This document shows positions 34,244 through 45,392 of a stretch of DNA of 64,000 bases, piece after piece (positions within the stretch are counted from its first letter, which is position 1; every line of letters starts with the position of its first letter). The translations under genes and the position numbers were made by a program. Location of the stretch: contig CALFBP010000033.1 in NCBI GenBank assembly GCA_937951625.1, positions 1 through 64,000 of the forward strand, in the 5' to 3' direction. Source of the stretch: an uncultured Thermoguttaceae bacterium. Its GTDB lineage: Bacteria; Planctomycetota; Planctomycetia; Pirellulales; Thermoguttaceae. A model generated the notes under the pieces. It did no database searches and was not told the DNA's origin. It worked only from the letters and a program-made list of their open reading frames with translations.

Positions 34244-36664
34244 ATGATTCGCAGTTTTCCCTTGGTGGCGTGGATGGTCGTCGTAACGCTGTTTCTAGCA
34301 TCAATCGCGGCTAGCCAACAGCCCGTCGATCTCTATGAGCAAGCCCTCCGCTATACCTTCGACAAGCCCCGCACGGCGGTGATGGCCATCGAGGCGGAAA
34401 TCCGTGCGGCCAAGCCCGAACAACTTCGTGCGATCGAGGCCAAGTTGGCTCGGATTCTGACCTCGCCGGAGGCTACGAAAGACGCCAAGGCCTGGGCCTG
34501 CCGGCAATTGCGCCAAGCGGGATCTGAACAGTCGGTCGATGCGTTGGCGCCTCTGCTGGCCGATCCGGACCTCGCCACCGTGGCCCGCTTGGCCCTGCAA
34601 AGTATCCCCGGAGCGAAGGTCGATGCGGCGCTCCGCGAAGCCGCGGGGAAACTACAAGGCGACTTGCTTGCCGGCGTGCTTCAAACCATCGGCGTGCGGG
34701 GCGACCGCCAGGCCGTCTCGCTGCTCGTCCCGCTGGCCAGCGATAAAGATCCCGTGGTGGCCGAGGCAGCCCTGTTTGCCCTAGGGCACATCGGCGGTCC
34801 GGAGGCCTTCGCGGCCCTCCGCGACGCCAAAGTACCCGACCCGCTTCAGCGCTACCGTCATCACGCCATGCTGCTTTGCGGGGAACGCTTGAAGGAAGCC
34901 TCGCCTTATCGCACGGTCTTCGAACAGTCGAAGGACCCGGTGATTCGGGCGGGCGCGTTGCGAGGCATCGTGCTTTATGACAAGGCGAATGCTGCAAAAG
35001 ATCTAGCCGACTGCCTGAGAAGCGACCATCGAGAACTTCGCGCCGCTGCCGCGAAGTTCCTCTGCGAACTGGGAGATAGCGAAGTTCTTGGTAAGCTGTT
35101 GGCTGAACTGACAACGTTTCCCGCCGACTCCCAGACGATGATTCTTGGACTGCTGGCGGATCGGGCGGCCCTACCCGCCATCGTTGCCGCAACCAAAAGC
35201 CCGGATTCGAACGTGCAACTTGCGGCGGTCAAGGCGCTGGGTCGTTTGGGCGACGCCGCCTGCGTGCCCCTGCTGCTGGCGCTGGCCAGCACGGATCAAG
35301 GCCCGCCCGAACTTGCGCGCGAGGCGCAAGCGAGCCTGCGGGCCTTGCGCGGGCCTGGGATCGCCGAGGCATTAGTCGCCGCTGCCCAAGACGCCAAGCT
35401 CGAGCAACGACGGGTGGCCGTGCAAGCTTTGGCCGCGCGCGGACAAGTCGAGGCCGTCCCCGTGTTGCTGAAACTCGTGGCGGCGCCGGAAGCCCAACTC
35501 CGCGGCGACGCGTTCCAAGCCTTGGGCGTCTTGGCCGAAGCGAAAGACTTGCCGTCGCTCGTCCAGCTCCTCGCCGGCGCGCAGACCCCTGAAATCGTGG
35601 GCCAGGCCCAGCGCGCCTTGTCGGCGGTGTGCGCCCGTGTGTCGGACAAGAACGCCGCGGCCCAAGCCGTGGCCGTTGCCTTGAACTCGCCGTCGATCGA
35701 GGTCCGTCGCGCAGCGCTGAGCATCTTGGCGGGCGTGCCCAGCCCGCAAGCTTTGGAAATCCTGCGCCCAGCGCTCCACGATGCCGACGAGGCGATCCGC
35801 GACACGGCGTTGCGCGGCTTGGCGGCCTGGCCCGACGCCTCGCCCGCCGCCGACCTCTTGGACATCGCCCGAAATGAAACCGCCACGAAGCGCAAAATCT
35901 TGGCGCTTCAGGGGGCAATCCGTCTGGCGGGGCCAGCCGGCAAGCTCCCGGCCGAGGCGTCGCTCAAGCTGCTGGCCCAGGCGATGAAGCTTGCCGAGCG
36001 GACCGAGGAAAAAAAACTTGCCTTGGCCGCGTTGGCCGACATTTCGCATCCCGAGGCGATCGATTCAGCCGCGGCGTGGCTTGCTGACCCCGCCTTAGAA
36101 GTCGAAGCGGCCACTGCGGTGGTCAAGATCGCCAAGGCTCTGCACAAAACCCATCCGGAAGCATCCGCCGCGGCCCTCCAGAAGGTGCTTCAGGTGTGCA
36201 AAGCACCCGCCGCCCGGCAGCTTGCCGAAAGCGCGATGATCGTATTCGGCGACCTGCTCAACATCGCCCCCCTCGGCACTGCCTCCAGCCCGGATGGGCT
36301 TGACAAAGACGGCGCGGCCGGCGACGACCAGGCCGCGATCGACGGCGATCCGGCCACCTACTGGGACGAAAAGGATGGCCAGCCGCTGTATCGCCTCGTG
36401 GTGACTTTCAAGCAGCCCGAGCGGATCGCGGCGCTGAGCATCCTCGGCTACCAACATCACAGTTACGCGCCCAAGGATTTCGAGATCCTGTGCGATGGGA
36501 AACTGGTCAAAAAGGTGGAAAATGCCCAGTATGACAACAACTTCCTGCTGCTCCGACTGGAGGAAATCGCTTGCACGAGCGTCGAACTGAAAATCACCGG
36601 CTACTACGGCCAATCGCCTGCGATCCGGGAGCTGGGGATTTATCGAGCGAAAGCGGCGCAGTGA
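34244..36664 (+). CDS. Secreted HEAT-repeat protein with C-terminal discoidin-like domain
   Basis: 806 residues from the ATG at 34244, with GGAG nine bases upstream and a signal peptide (MIRSFPLVAWMVVVTLFLASIAAS). Residues about 70-660 are consecutive HEAT/PBS-lyase-like repeats such as DKDPVVAEAALFALGHIGGPEAFAAL, SPDSNVQLAAVKALGRLGDAACVPLLLAL and EAQLRGDAFQALGVLAEAKDLPSLVQLL. The last 130 residues (GDDQAAIDGDPATYWDEKDGQPLYRLVVTF ... YAPKDFEILCDGKLVKKVENAQ ... VELKITGYYGQSPAIRELGIY) match an F5/8 type C (discoidin) carbohydrate-binding fold. So it is probably an extracytoplasmic scaffold that binds glycans. No catalytic site is visible. Confidence 0.88.
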   Translation: MIRSFPLVAWMVVVTLFLASIAASQQPVDLYEQALRYTFDKPRTAVMAIEAEIRAAKPEQLRAIEAKLARILTSPEATKDAKAWACRQLRQAGSEQSVDALAPLLADPDLATVARLALQSIPGAKVDAALREAAGKLQGDLLAGVLQTIGVRGDRQAVSLLVPLASDKDPVVAEAALFALGHIGGPEAFAALRDAKVPDPLQRYRHHAMLLCGERLKEASPYRTVFEQSKDPVIRAGALRGIVLYDKANAAKDLADCLRSDHRELRAAAAKFLCELGDSEVLGKLLAELTTFPADSQTMILGLLADRAALPAIVAATKSPDSNVQLAAVKALGRLGDAACVPLLLALASTDQGPPELAREAQASLRALRGPGIAEALVAAAQDAKLEQRRVAVQALAARGQVEAVPVLLKLVAAPEAQLRGDAFQALGVLAEAKDLPSLVQLLAGAQTPEIVGQAQRALSAVCARVSDKNAAAQAVAVALNSPSIEVRRAALSILAGVPSPQALEILRPALHDADEAIRDTALRGLAAWPDASPAADLLDIARNETATKRKILALQGAIRLAGPAGKLPAEASLKLLAQAMKLAERTEEKKLALAALADISHPEAIDSAAAWLADPALEVEAATAVVKIAKALHKTHPEASAAALQKVLQVCKAPAARQLAESAMIVFGDLLNIAPLGTASSPDGLDKDGAAGDDQAAIDGDPATYWDEKDGQPLYRLVVTFKQPERIAALSILGYQHHSYAPKDFEILCDGKLVKKVENAQYDNNFLLLRLEEIACTSVELKITGYYGQSPAIRELGIYRAKAAQ

Positions 36665-36708
36665 GCCGGGCGCGGCAAGCCGGGGCAACGCCCTGATCGG
36701 AGTTCGAG

Positions 36709-37737
36709 ATGACCCCGCGCGAACGGACGTTGGCGGCCCTGGACCATCGGCGGCCGGACCGCACGCCGCGCGACTTTTGGGCCGAGGAATGCACGTGGAA
36801 CCGGCTTTTCGCGCACGTTGGCCACCGCGATAAGGATCGCCTCCTCGACCAGTTGGGGATCGACGTGCGGCATGTAAACGTGCCTGCTCCGCCGGAGCGG
36901 GCCATGGGCGGGGGCGTCTACCAGAACTTTTGGGGTGAACGCTACCTTTACAAGCAAACCGAATGGGGACCGATGCGGGAGGACCTGCCCGGGGCCCTCG
37001 CCGACGCGCAGTGCCTTGCCGACCTCCAACAGTTTGAATGGCCCTCGGTTGACCTATTCGACTACTCCGGTCTGGCGGAGCAGTGCCGCCGCCTGGATGC
37101 CTACGCGCTGTGTTACGGATTCGCCGACGTCTGGCAGCGGCCCGCACTAGTCCGCGGCTGGGAAGGCATGTTTCTCGACATGGCCGAACGGCCCGACTGG
37201 GCCCATTTCCTTTGCCGCAAGTTCACCGATTTCTACAAGGAAGACTACGCTCGGGCCGCCGAGGCCACACGGGGCCGCATCGACCTGTATCTGCTTATCA
37301 GCGATCTGGGAAGCCAAGCCGGTCCCCTGATCTCCGCGGCCATGTTCCGCGAGTTCGTTGCTCCATATTTGAAGGAAATGATCGACTGCATCCACGGGCT
37401 GGGCGGCAAGGTGCTGTACCATAGTTGCGGAGCGATCCGAGCGTTCATCCCCGACTTGATCGCCTTGGGGATCGACGTGCTCGATCCTATCCAGCCCACC
37501 GGGCCCGACATGGCTCCCGAGCGGCTTCAGGCCGAATTTGGCGGGAAGATCACGTTTCACGGCGGGATCGATATGCAGAGGCTCTTGCCGCAGGGATCGC
37601 CTGAAGAGGTGCGGGCGGAGGTCCGCCGCTATTGCCAGACGCTAGGCCGCGAAGGCGGTTACATCCTCGCTCCCGCCCATCTCTTTCAGCCGGACGTCCC
37701 GCCCGAGAACATCCTCGCCGTCTACGATGCGCCCTAA
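36709..37737 (+). CDS. Uroporphyrinogen-decarboxylase-fold protein (MtaA/URO-D family, non-heme)
   Basis: 342 residues; CGGAG ten bases upstream of the ATG. It starts MTPRERTLAALDHRRPDRTPRDFW and contains YHSCGAIRAFIPDLIALGIDVLDPIQPTGPDM, FHGGIDMQRLLPQGSPEEVRAEVRRY and GREGGYILAPAHLFQPDVPPENILA, the hallmarks of the URO-D-fold group found in planctomycete and Firmicutes sugar clusters. The H-S-C-G and G-G-I-D elements resemble the zinc site of corrinoid methyltransferases rather than HemE. It follows the HEAT-repeat gene by 44 bp. The substrate is unknown. A broken relative lies at 53620-53802. Confidence 0.85.
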   Translation: MTPRERTLAALDHRRPDRTPRDFWAEECTWNRLFAHVGHRDKDRLLDQLGIDVRHVNVPAPPERAMGGGVYQNFWGERYLYKQTEWGPMREDLPGALADAQCLADLQQFEWPSVDLFDYSGLAEQCRRLDAYALCYGFADVWQRPALVRGWEGMFLDMAERPDWAHFLCRKFTDFYKEDYARAAEATRGRIDLYLLISDLGSQAGPLISAAMFREFVAPYLKEMIDCIHGLGGKVLYHSCGAIRAFIPDLIALGIDVLDPIQPTGPDMAPERLQAEFGGKITFHGGIDMQRLLPQGSPEEVRAEVRRYCQTLGREGGYILAPAHLFQPDVPPENILAVYDAP

Positions 37738-37830
37738 AAGCCAACGGCGCTGACGTTTCGTGTTGCATCACTGGCGGACCGGGAAGCAGCGTGGTTTCAG
37801 TGCCCGGAGGTCGGATTCTAGTTACTCTGC

Positions 37831-40437
<2,607 letters not shown>

Positions 40438-40458
40438 CTACCCGGGCTGCCGACGCGG

Positions 40459-40761
40459 CTAAACGATCGGTCCTACGCGGAGGTGAAGGTCGTGAATCGC
40501 TTCTTGCGGCAAGGACTCTCGCAAGGCAGTGAGCACAGTGTTCTTGCGGAACGTCAACTCTTGGACGATGGTGGAATGGGCGACCGTGACTTCGAGCTTG
40601 CCGCGGCGGACGCTTCCCACGCGGGTGTGGCGTGCGATGTCCTCGCCCACCGCGTCGCGCCAGGCGGCCTCTAACCCCTCCGCGCGACGCACCCCGGCAA
40701 ACCCCTTGTGCACCATCAATTCGTTAAGGACCGAGCCAATGAGTTTGGGGCCTCGCTGCAT
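40459..40761 (-). CDS. DUF721 / DciA-like protein
   Basis: 100 residues from the ATG at 40761, with a strong AAGGAGGT seven bases upstream. The sequence (PKLIGSVLNELMVHKGFAGVRRAEGLEAAWRDAVGEDIARHTRVGSVRRGKLEVTVAHSTIVQELTFRKNTVLTALRESL) is a typical DUF721 domain. In bacteria lacking DnaC, the DUF721 protein DciA loads or assists the replicative helicase DnaB. Its place between dnaN and gyrB supports that role here. Gaps are 70 bp to dnaN and about 115 bp to gyrB. Confidence 0.88.
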   Translation of the reverse strand: MQRGPKLIGSVLNELMVHKGFAGVRRAEGLEAAWRDAVGEDIARHTRVGSVRRGKLEVTVAHSTIVQELTFRKNTVLTALRESLPQEAIHDLHLRVGPIV

Positions 40762-40831
40762 GGGAAACCTCCTTGTGGTCGTCCTGTTGAAGCGTTCGCG
40801 ATGGCATTTCAGACCGCCGCTCGCTGGCAGG

Positions 40832-41941
40832 TTACTCGCGCGAAAGCGGCATGATGACGTAGGTGTATCCATCGGGAGCGTTGGCGATCACGGGACTTTC
40901 GGCGTCTCGGATACACAACGTGAAGGTGGAATCCAAATCTAGGACTTTGAGGAAATCGCTGACGAAGCGGGGGTCCAGCATCACGGCGATATCTGGCCCG
41001 TCGTAAACCACTGGTAGTTCCACATGCGATTCGCCGGTCTCGGCGTTCCGCGAAATAAGGAGCAGTTTGCCGTCGCTGAAGCGAAAATCCACGCCGCGAT
41101 GTTTTTCGTCGGTCACGATGGCCGCCTGGCGTACGGCGGAATAAAACGGTCCCACGGTGATCTCGATGCGATTCTCCGGATCGACCTTCGGAATCACGTC
41201 CCTCCATTTGGGGAAGCGTCCCTCCAAAAGTCGCGTGTAGACCACCACACCCTGAACTTTGACCAGCAGGTCATTTTCCCTTGCCGAAATCTGAACGTCC
41301 TCCTCGGCGTTGGCCAAGGCCCGCTCCAAGACCTGCATCGATCGGGCAGGAACAATGGTGCGGTCGCGGGTCTCGTGGCCACCCACGGCCTCGGCGGGGC
41401 CGATTTGGCGTGCCAGACGCCGCCCGTCCGTGGCCACGCCGATGATCTCCTTGGCGGTCATCTCCAGCAACACCCCACCCAAGGCGAACCGCGTGCTTTC
41501 GAGGTCCGTGGCGAAAACCGTCCGACGAATCAACTCCCGCAAGAACCGTGCCGAAACCTTGTGATAGCGTGACTCTTCGAATGCCGTTACCTCAGGAAAC
41601 TCATCAGGATTCTCGCTGGGCAGAAAGAACTCGCTCCGCGCGCCGGCGACCCGAGTTCGCACGCCGTCGCTCTCCAGCGTCAGTTTCTCGTCCGTCGACT
41701 CCCGGAGGATCAAGCCAAAGCGGTCGACGGGCAACAGCACCACGCCCGGTGAATCCACCTCGATGCCCGGCACCTCAGCGCGAATCGCCACCTCCAGGTC
41801 CGTAGCCAGCATCGTGGGACGATCCGTAGTCGTGTCCAACTTCACGTTGCGGAGGATCGCCTTAGGGCTCCGCGCCGGCGCCACGCTGGCCGCCAACTGG
41901 AAGGTCTGCAAAAGTTCATCGCGTTCGCAAGTGATTTTCAT
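40832..41941 (-). CDS. dnaN: DNA polymerase III beta subunit (sliding clamp)
   Basis: 369 residues, the normal clamp length. It begins MKITCERDELLQTFQLAASVAPARSPKAILRNVKL and shows the three repeated clamp domains: EVAIRAEVPGIEVDSPG in domain 1, STRFALGGVLLEMTAKEIIGVATDGRRLA in domain 2, and DIAVMLDPRFVSDFLKVLD with the C-terminal APDGYTYVIMPLSRE in domain 3. It forms the processivity ring for DNA polymerase III. It sits between dnaA and the DUF721 gene, as in many planctomycetes. Confidence 0.97.
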   Translation of the reverse strand: MKITCERDELLQTFQLAASVAPARSPKAILRNVKLDTTTDRPTMLATDLEVAIRAEVPGIEVDSPGVVLLPVDRFGLILRESTDEKLTLESDGVRTRVAGARSEFFLPSENPDEFPEVTAFEESRYHKVSARFLRELIRRTVFATDLESTRFALGGVLLEMTAKEIIGVATDGRRLARQIGPAEAVGGHETRDRTIVPARSMQVLERALANAEEDVQISARENDLLVKVQGVVVYTRLLEGRFPKWRDVIPKVDPENRIEITVGPFYSAVRQAAIVTDEKHRGVDFRFSDGKLLLISRNAETGESHVELPVVYDGPDIAVMLDPRFVSDFLKVLDLDSTFTLCIRDAESPVIANAPDGYTYVIMPLSRE

Positions 41942-42267
41942 TGTTTGCTTGGACTCCCTGGCGAAGTGTGACGGATACCGGTGCCGTTGTGAATTTAGCT
42001 ATCTTTTTCTATCAGTTGTCTTCTTATTCCAAACCACGTTCATTGTTTCGTGGATGCAAGCGGATTGACGCAAATTCTTTGGTCACTGGAAGCTTGGTAA
42101 GGTCATTGAGCTTTTTGAGGGCGTGAAAAAAGCGTTGATGGCGCGTCGGGAAGACGTTGGCCGGCTGTTGCTGGGCGCGGTGTTGCCGGACGCCGGCGAG
42201 TAGCTGTCGGTACAGCGGGTTATGTCGACTTGCGATCGACGGGCGGTAGACATTTTTTCCACGAGCG
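41942..42267. other. dnaA-dnaN gap, candidate replication origin region
   Basis: 326 bp without a gene. The part next to dnaN (about 41985-42050) is clearly richer in A and T than the surroundings. One DnaA-box-like nonamer, TTTTCCACG, lies at 42255-42263 (TTWTNCACA with one mismatch), and weaker ones occur at 42049-42057 (CGTGGATGC) and around 42025. The location beside dnaA is classic for oriC, but the boxes are few and the gap upstream of dnaA is an equal candidate. Confidence 0.3.
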
Positions 42268-43458
42268 TTAAAACTCCGATCCGGTTGCCGACCGGGAAGC
42301 GACCGGTTGGGTTGGCGATGGATGAGGCCGCTCGGCCAATTGCCCGGCCGAGGTTGTCGGGAGCGGATCGACGGCCCGGCCGTCTAACTGACGCCAGAGT
42401 TGATCGAACGCGCGTCGCAGGATGGCGTCGGCCTTCAGAAGTTGGGCGGTTTTTGTACAGCCGTGGGACACGGTGCTGTGGTCGCGGCCGCCAAAATAGG
42501 CGCCGATCTGCTCAAAGCTCTTGCCGGTCAGCGTGCGCGCAAGATACATAGCTACATCCCGGGCCGTGACCACGGCGCGACGCCGGCAGCCGCTGCGAAG
42601 GTCCGTCAAGCGGACGGAAAAATGCCGCGCCACGGCCCGCGCGATCTCGCGGAGCGAGGGCTCATTCCTCTTGCGTTCGGCGAGCAATTCCGCCACGCGC
42701 CGGTCCAATGATTTGCTGGGTTCGATCGATCCCGACATCCTTAAGTAGCCAATGGCCGCCCAAATTGCCGACAGCGGCTCAGGCAGTCCGTCAACGAGGG
42801 CTTGGGCCGCTTCTTGCGAAAGATCAAGTCCGCCCAGGACGGCGAACTTGCGAGCGGCCGCTAAGCGGACCTCCCGGCCCGGCGGCGCTACCCGCACCAC
42901 CAAGCCGCTGATAAGCCGCGCCTTCAGCGCCGGCAACAAGCCAGCAATCTCGCCCGGTGCCTCGCGGGCAGTGACAACCACTTGGCTTCCCGCGCTTAAC
43001 AGGGCGTCGATCGTGTGTAAAAGCTCGTCCTGAGCCGCAGGTCGGTCAGCCAGGGCGTCTAGGTCGTCAATGGCCAGCAATTCCGGTCGTCGATATCGGG
43101 CCCGGAACTCGTCCGTGGTTCGGGTCTCCGATGCCTCGGTCCACTGCCGGGCGAAATCCAAGGCCATCGCGTGGATCGCACTGCGAGGCCCGCGGATCCT
43201 CCGCCAAGTATCAGCCATACCAGCCGCAAGGTGGGTTTTCCCTACACCGGGGGGACCGTGAAGAACCAGCGGGTTATAGAACGGCGGAAACTGACCGTTG
43301 AATACGGACTTCACAGCCTCCACGATTAGGAAGTTCTCTGGTCCGGCGAGGAATGTTTCGGACCATCCTGCCCTAAATGGATGCGGTGAACTACCAGCAG
43401 GGCTGCTTTGGCCAAACGCATGGCCCGAGATGGGGATTTCAACCACCGTGTCGGTCAC
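42268..43458 (-). CDS. dnaA: Replication initiator DnaA lacking domain I
   Basis: 396 residues from a GTG at 43458; an in-frame stop lies directly upstream, so the reading frame cannot be longer. Domain III: Walker A GPPGVGKTHL (68-77), Walker B LLAIDDLDAL near 127-136, and the ADP/ATP sensor segment LKARLISGLVVRVAPPGREVRLA. Domain IV carries ARDVAMYLARTLTGKSFEQIGAYFGGRDHSTVSHGCTKT, the DNA-binding signature. The first 35 residues do not resemble domain I, which normally binds DnaB and DiaA and adds about 80-100 residues. A 45-residue Pro/Ser-rich tail follows domain IV. It heads the replication block. Confidence 0.94.
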   Translation of the reverse strand: MTDTVVEIPISGHAFGQSSPAGSSPHPFRAGWSETFLAGPENFLIVEAVKSVFNGQFPPFYNPLVLHGPPGVGKTHLAAGMADTWRRIRGPRSAIHAMALDFARQWTEASETRTTDEFRARYRRPELLAIDDLDALADRPAAQDELLHTIDALLSAGSQVVVTAREAPGEIAGLLPALKARLISGLVVRVAPPGREVRLAAARKFAVLGGLDLSQEAAQALVDGLPEPLSAIWAAIGYLRMSGSIEPSKSLDRRVAELLAERKRNEPSLREIARAVARHFSVRLTDLRSGCRRRAVVTARDVAMYLARTLTGKSFEQIGAYFGGRDHSTVSHGCTKTAQLLKADAILRRAFDQLWRQLDGRAVDPLPTTSAGQLAERPHPSPTQPVASRSATGSEF

Positions 43459-43688
43459 TTATTCGGCATCCTATAAACACCGAGCCCGAGGTTGTTTGCC
43501 AATCCTTGAAAAACATTTTAGCGAATATTCAGGCGATTTACGAGGTGAACCGGCTAGGCCCAACATCGTTGTTGGCTCGAAAGGGGAAATTCTTTTCAGG
43601 TGGTATCGATCCAGTCAATAGTGTTATTATTCTGCGCAGGGTTGGAAATTTTCCCAACTGCCCACAGAAGCCGCCGAGCCCGAAAGCC
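43459..43688. other. A/T-rich gap upstream of dnaA
   Basis: This gap holds the dnaA promoter region and possibly the origin. It includes an A/T-rich tract around 43500-43540 and a near-palindrome GTTGG-AAATTTTC-CCAAC at about 43641-43658. I see no clear cluster of DnaA boxes and no gene. Confidence 0.4.
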
Positions 43689-43754
43689 TCACCGACCGAC
43701 GAGTTCGCGTTCGATCTGTTCCAACGTCTTGCCTTTGGTTTCCGGCAAACGGCA
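43689..43754 (-). pseudogene. C-terminal remnant of an MFS sugar porter
   Basis: The minus strand reads RLPETKGKTLEQIERELVGR followed by TGA. PETKGKTLEQIE is the sequence that ends the sixth-helix-bundle tail of sugar/H+ symporters. An in-frame TAA lies just upstream and no membrane helices can be read before it, so only the tail survives. It lies between the SDR gene and dnaA. Confidence 0.65.
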
Positions 43755-43844
43755 TTACCTGTAGAACCGGCCCGCCCCGCGCGCAAGAGGGATGGGTTCT
43801 GTCGCATCTGCTTGCGTCTTTGCCTGCCGCGGCCCGATGCCACG

Positions 43845-45341
43845 CTACAAGTTGCGTGCGGGCGGCTCGCGACGGGGCGCGATCAAGGTCTGAGCATGAC
43901 CTGCGGTCGCCGCCCGAGCCAAGGCCGTGAGCATTCCCGAGAACACCCATCGGTGCATGGGATAGAGGGCATACCAATAAGCCAAGCCGAGCAAACCCAG
44001 AGGATCGAAGATGGCGGTTTGCCGGATCGTCGAACCTTGGGGGGCTGGCGTAACCTCGAACTCGAGCCAGGCGCGGCCGGGAAGTTTCATTTCGGCTTGA
44101 AGTCGCAGCAAGCGGCCTGGCTCGAAGGCCTCGACGCGCCAGAAGTCGAGGGCCTCGCCCACGCGGAGATCGACCGGGTCGCGGCGTCCGCGACGCAGTC
44201 CCACCCCGCCCAATAGGCGATCTACGGCGCCGCGGATTTGCCACAGCATGTTGCCGGAGTACCAACCGGTCTGGCCGCCGATCCGTTGGATGGGGCCGAA
44301 GGCCACCTCGGGCGGGACCGGGACCGTGGCCGTCCGCGAGTCGACGATTCGTGTGCCGAAACGCACGCCTCCCCAACGCGGCTTGAAACCAGTCGACGAC
44401 AAGGCGTCCGACCAACGCGTCGCCGCGCACTCCTGATCTTCATACATCAAGGCCCGCCGGATCGCTTCCTCTAGGCCCCGCGGCCGAACCGGAAAAATCT
44501 GCAAGGCGTCGGGCGATTCGACGACCGTCGGATACCGCAGTCCCTCGACCAATTTCCGACCGATCCTCGCGTAAACCGGTGTCACCAGGCCCAACCAGAG
44601 GCTGGAAAGGTAGGGGGTGAGCACGGGCACGGGGATCATCCAGCGCCTCAGTCCGCGTTGCCGGGCGTATTCCCGCATGATGTCACCATAACAAACGCGG
44701 TCAGGCCCGCCGATCTCGAAGATGCGGCTCTCGCCTGGCGGCAAATCCAAGGCGAGCAACAAATACTCGAGCACGTCCTCCACGGCGATGGGTTGGGCCG
44801 GGGTCGCTACCCATCGCGGGCAGATCATGATGGGCAGCCGTTCCACCAAGGCCCGCACCAGCTCGAATGACAAACTGCCCGAACCGATGATGATCGACGC
44901 GCGAAATTCGATGACTTGCGCGCCCGAAGTGCGGAGTAACTGACCTGTCTCGTGCCGGGTGCGGAGGTGGTCGGAAAGCCCGTACTTCGGATTGCCCAGC
45001 CCGCCCAAGTAGATGATCCGGCCGACGCCCGCTTCTTTGGCCGCGGTGGCGAAATGCATTGCCGCTTGCTGTTCTTCGCGTTGCCAATGGCCCGGGCTGG
45101 CCATGGAATGGATCAGGAAATAGGCGGTATCCACGCCCGCAAAGGCCGGAGCCAACGTCTCCGGCGCCAAGGCGTCGCCTAGCACTACCTCCGTGTTCGG
45201 CCCTACGCGGTTTCGCAGGGTTTCCGGCCGCCGGGCCAGACACCGCAGCCTCACTCCGCGGCGCTCCAACAGGGGCAACAACCGTCCGCCGATGTAGCCC
45301 GTAGCCCCCGTCAGCAGCACCAAAGGCGGCTGGTTTGACAT
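43845..45341 (-). CDS. SDR-family NAD(P)-binding protein fused to DUF2867
   Basis: 498 residues from the ATG at 45341. The N-terminal 300 residues are an extended SDR with the dinucleotide motif VLLTGATGYIGGRLLPLLERRG and AYFLIHSMAS ... IIYLGGLGNPKYGLSDHLRTRHETGQLLRTSGAQVIEFRASIIIGSGSLS; no YxxxK is obvious, as in atypical SDRs. The last 160 residues (GWYSGNMLWQIRGAVDRLLGGVGLRRGRRDPVDLRVGEALDFWRVEAFEPGRLLRLQAEMKLPGRAWLEFEV ... PMHRWVFSGML) are a DUF2867 lipid-binding-like domain. It is the last gene of the unit that begins with folE, 51 bp after the photolyase. Substrate unknown; the DUF2867 part suggests a hydrophobic ligand. Confidence 0.88.
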   Translation of the reverse strand: MSNQPPLVLLTGATGYIGGRLLPLLERRGVRLRCLARRPETLRNRVGPNTEVVLGDALAPETLAPAFAGVDTAYFLIHSMASPGHWQREEQQAAMHFATAAKEAGVGRIIYLGGLGNPKYGLSDHLRTRHETGQLLRTSGAQVIEFRASIIIGSGSLSFELVRALVERLPIMICPRWVATPAQPIAVEDVLEYLLLALDLPPGESRIFEIGGPDRVCYGDIMREYARQRGLRRWMIPVPVLTPYLSSLWLGLVTPVYARIGRKLVEGLRYPTVVESPDALQIFPVRPRGLEEAIRRALMYEDQECAATRWSDALSSTGFKPRWGGVRFGTRIVDSRTATVPVPPEVAFGPIQRIGGQTGWYSGNMLWQIRGAVDRLLGGVGLRRGRRDPVDLRVGEALDFWRVEAFEPGRLLRLQAEMKLPGRAWLEFEVTPAPQGSTIRQTAIFDPLGLLGLAYWYALYPMHRWVFSGMLTALARAATAGHAQTLIAPRREPPARNL

Positions 45342-45392
45342 TTGCAAGGACGCTCCCTGGATGTTCCAGCAAGGCAATTTTTTGTAAAAGCG

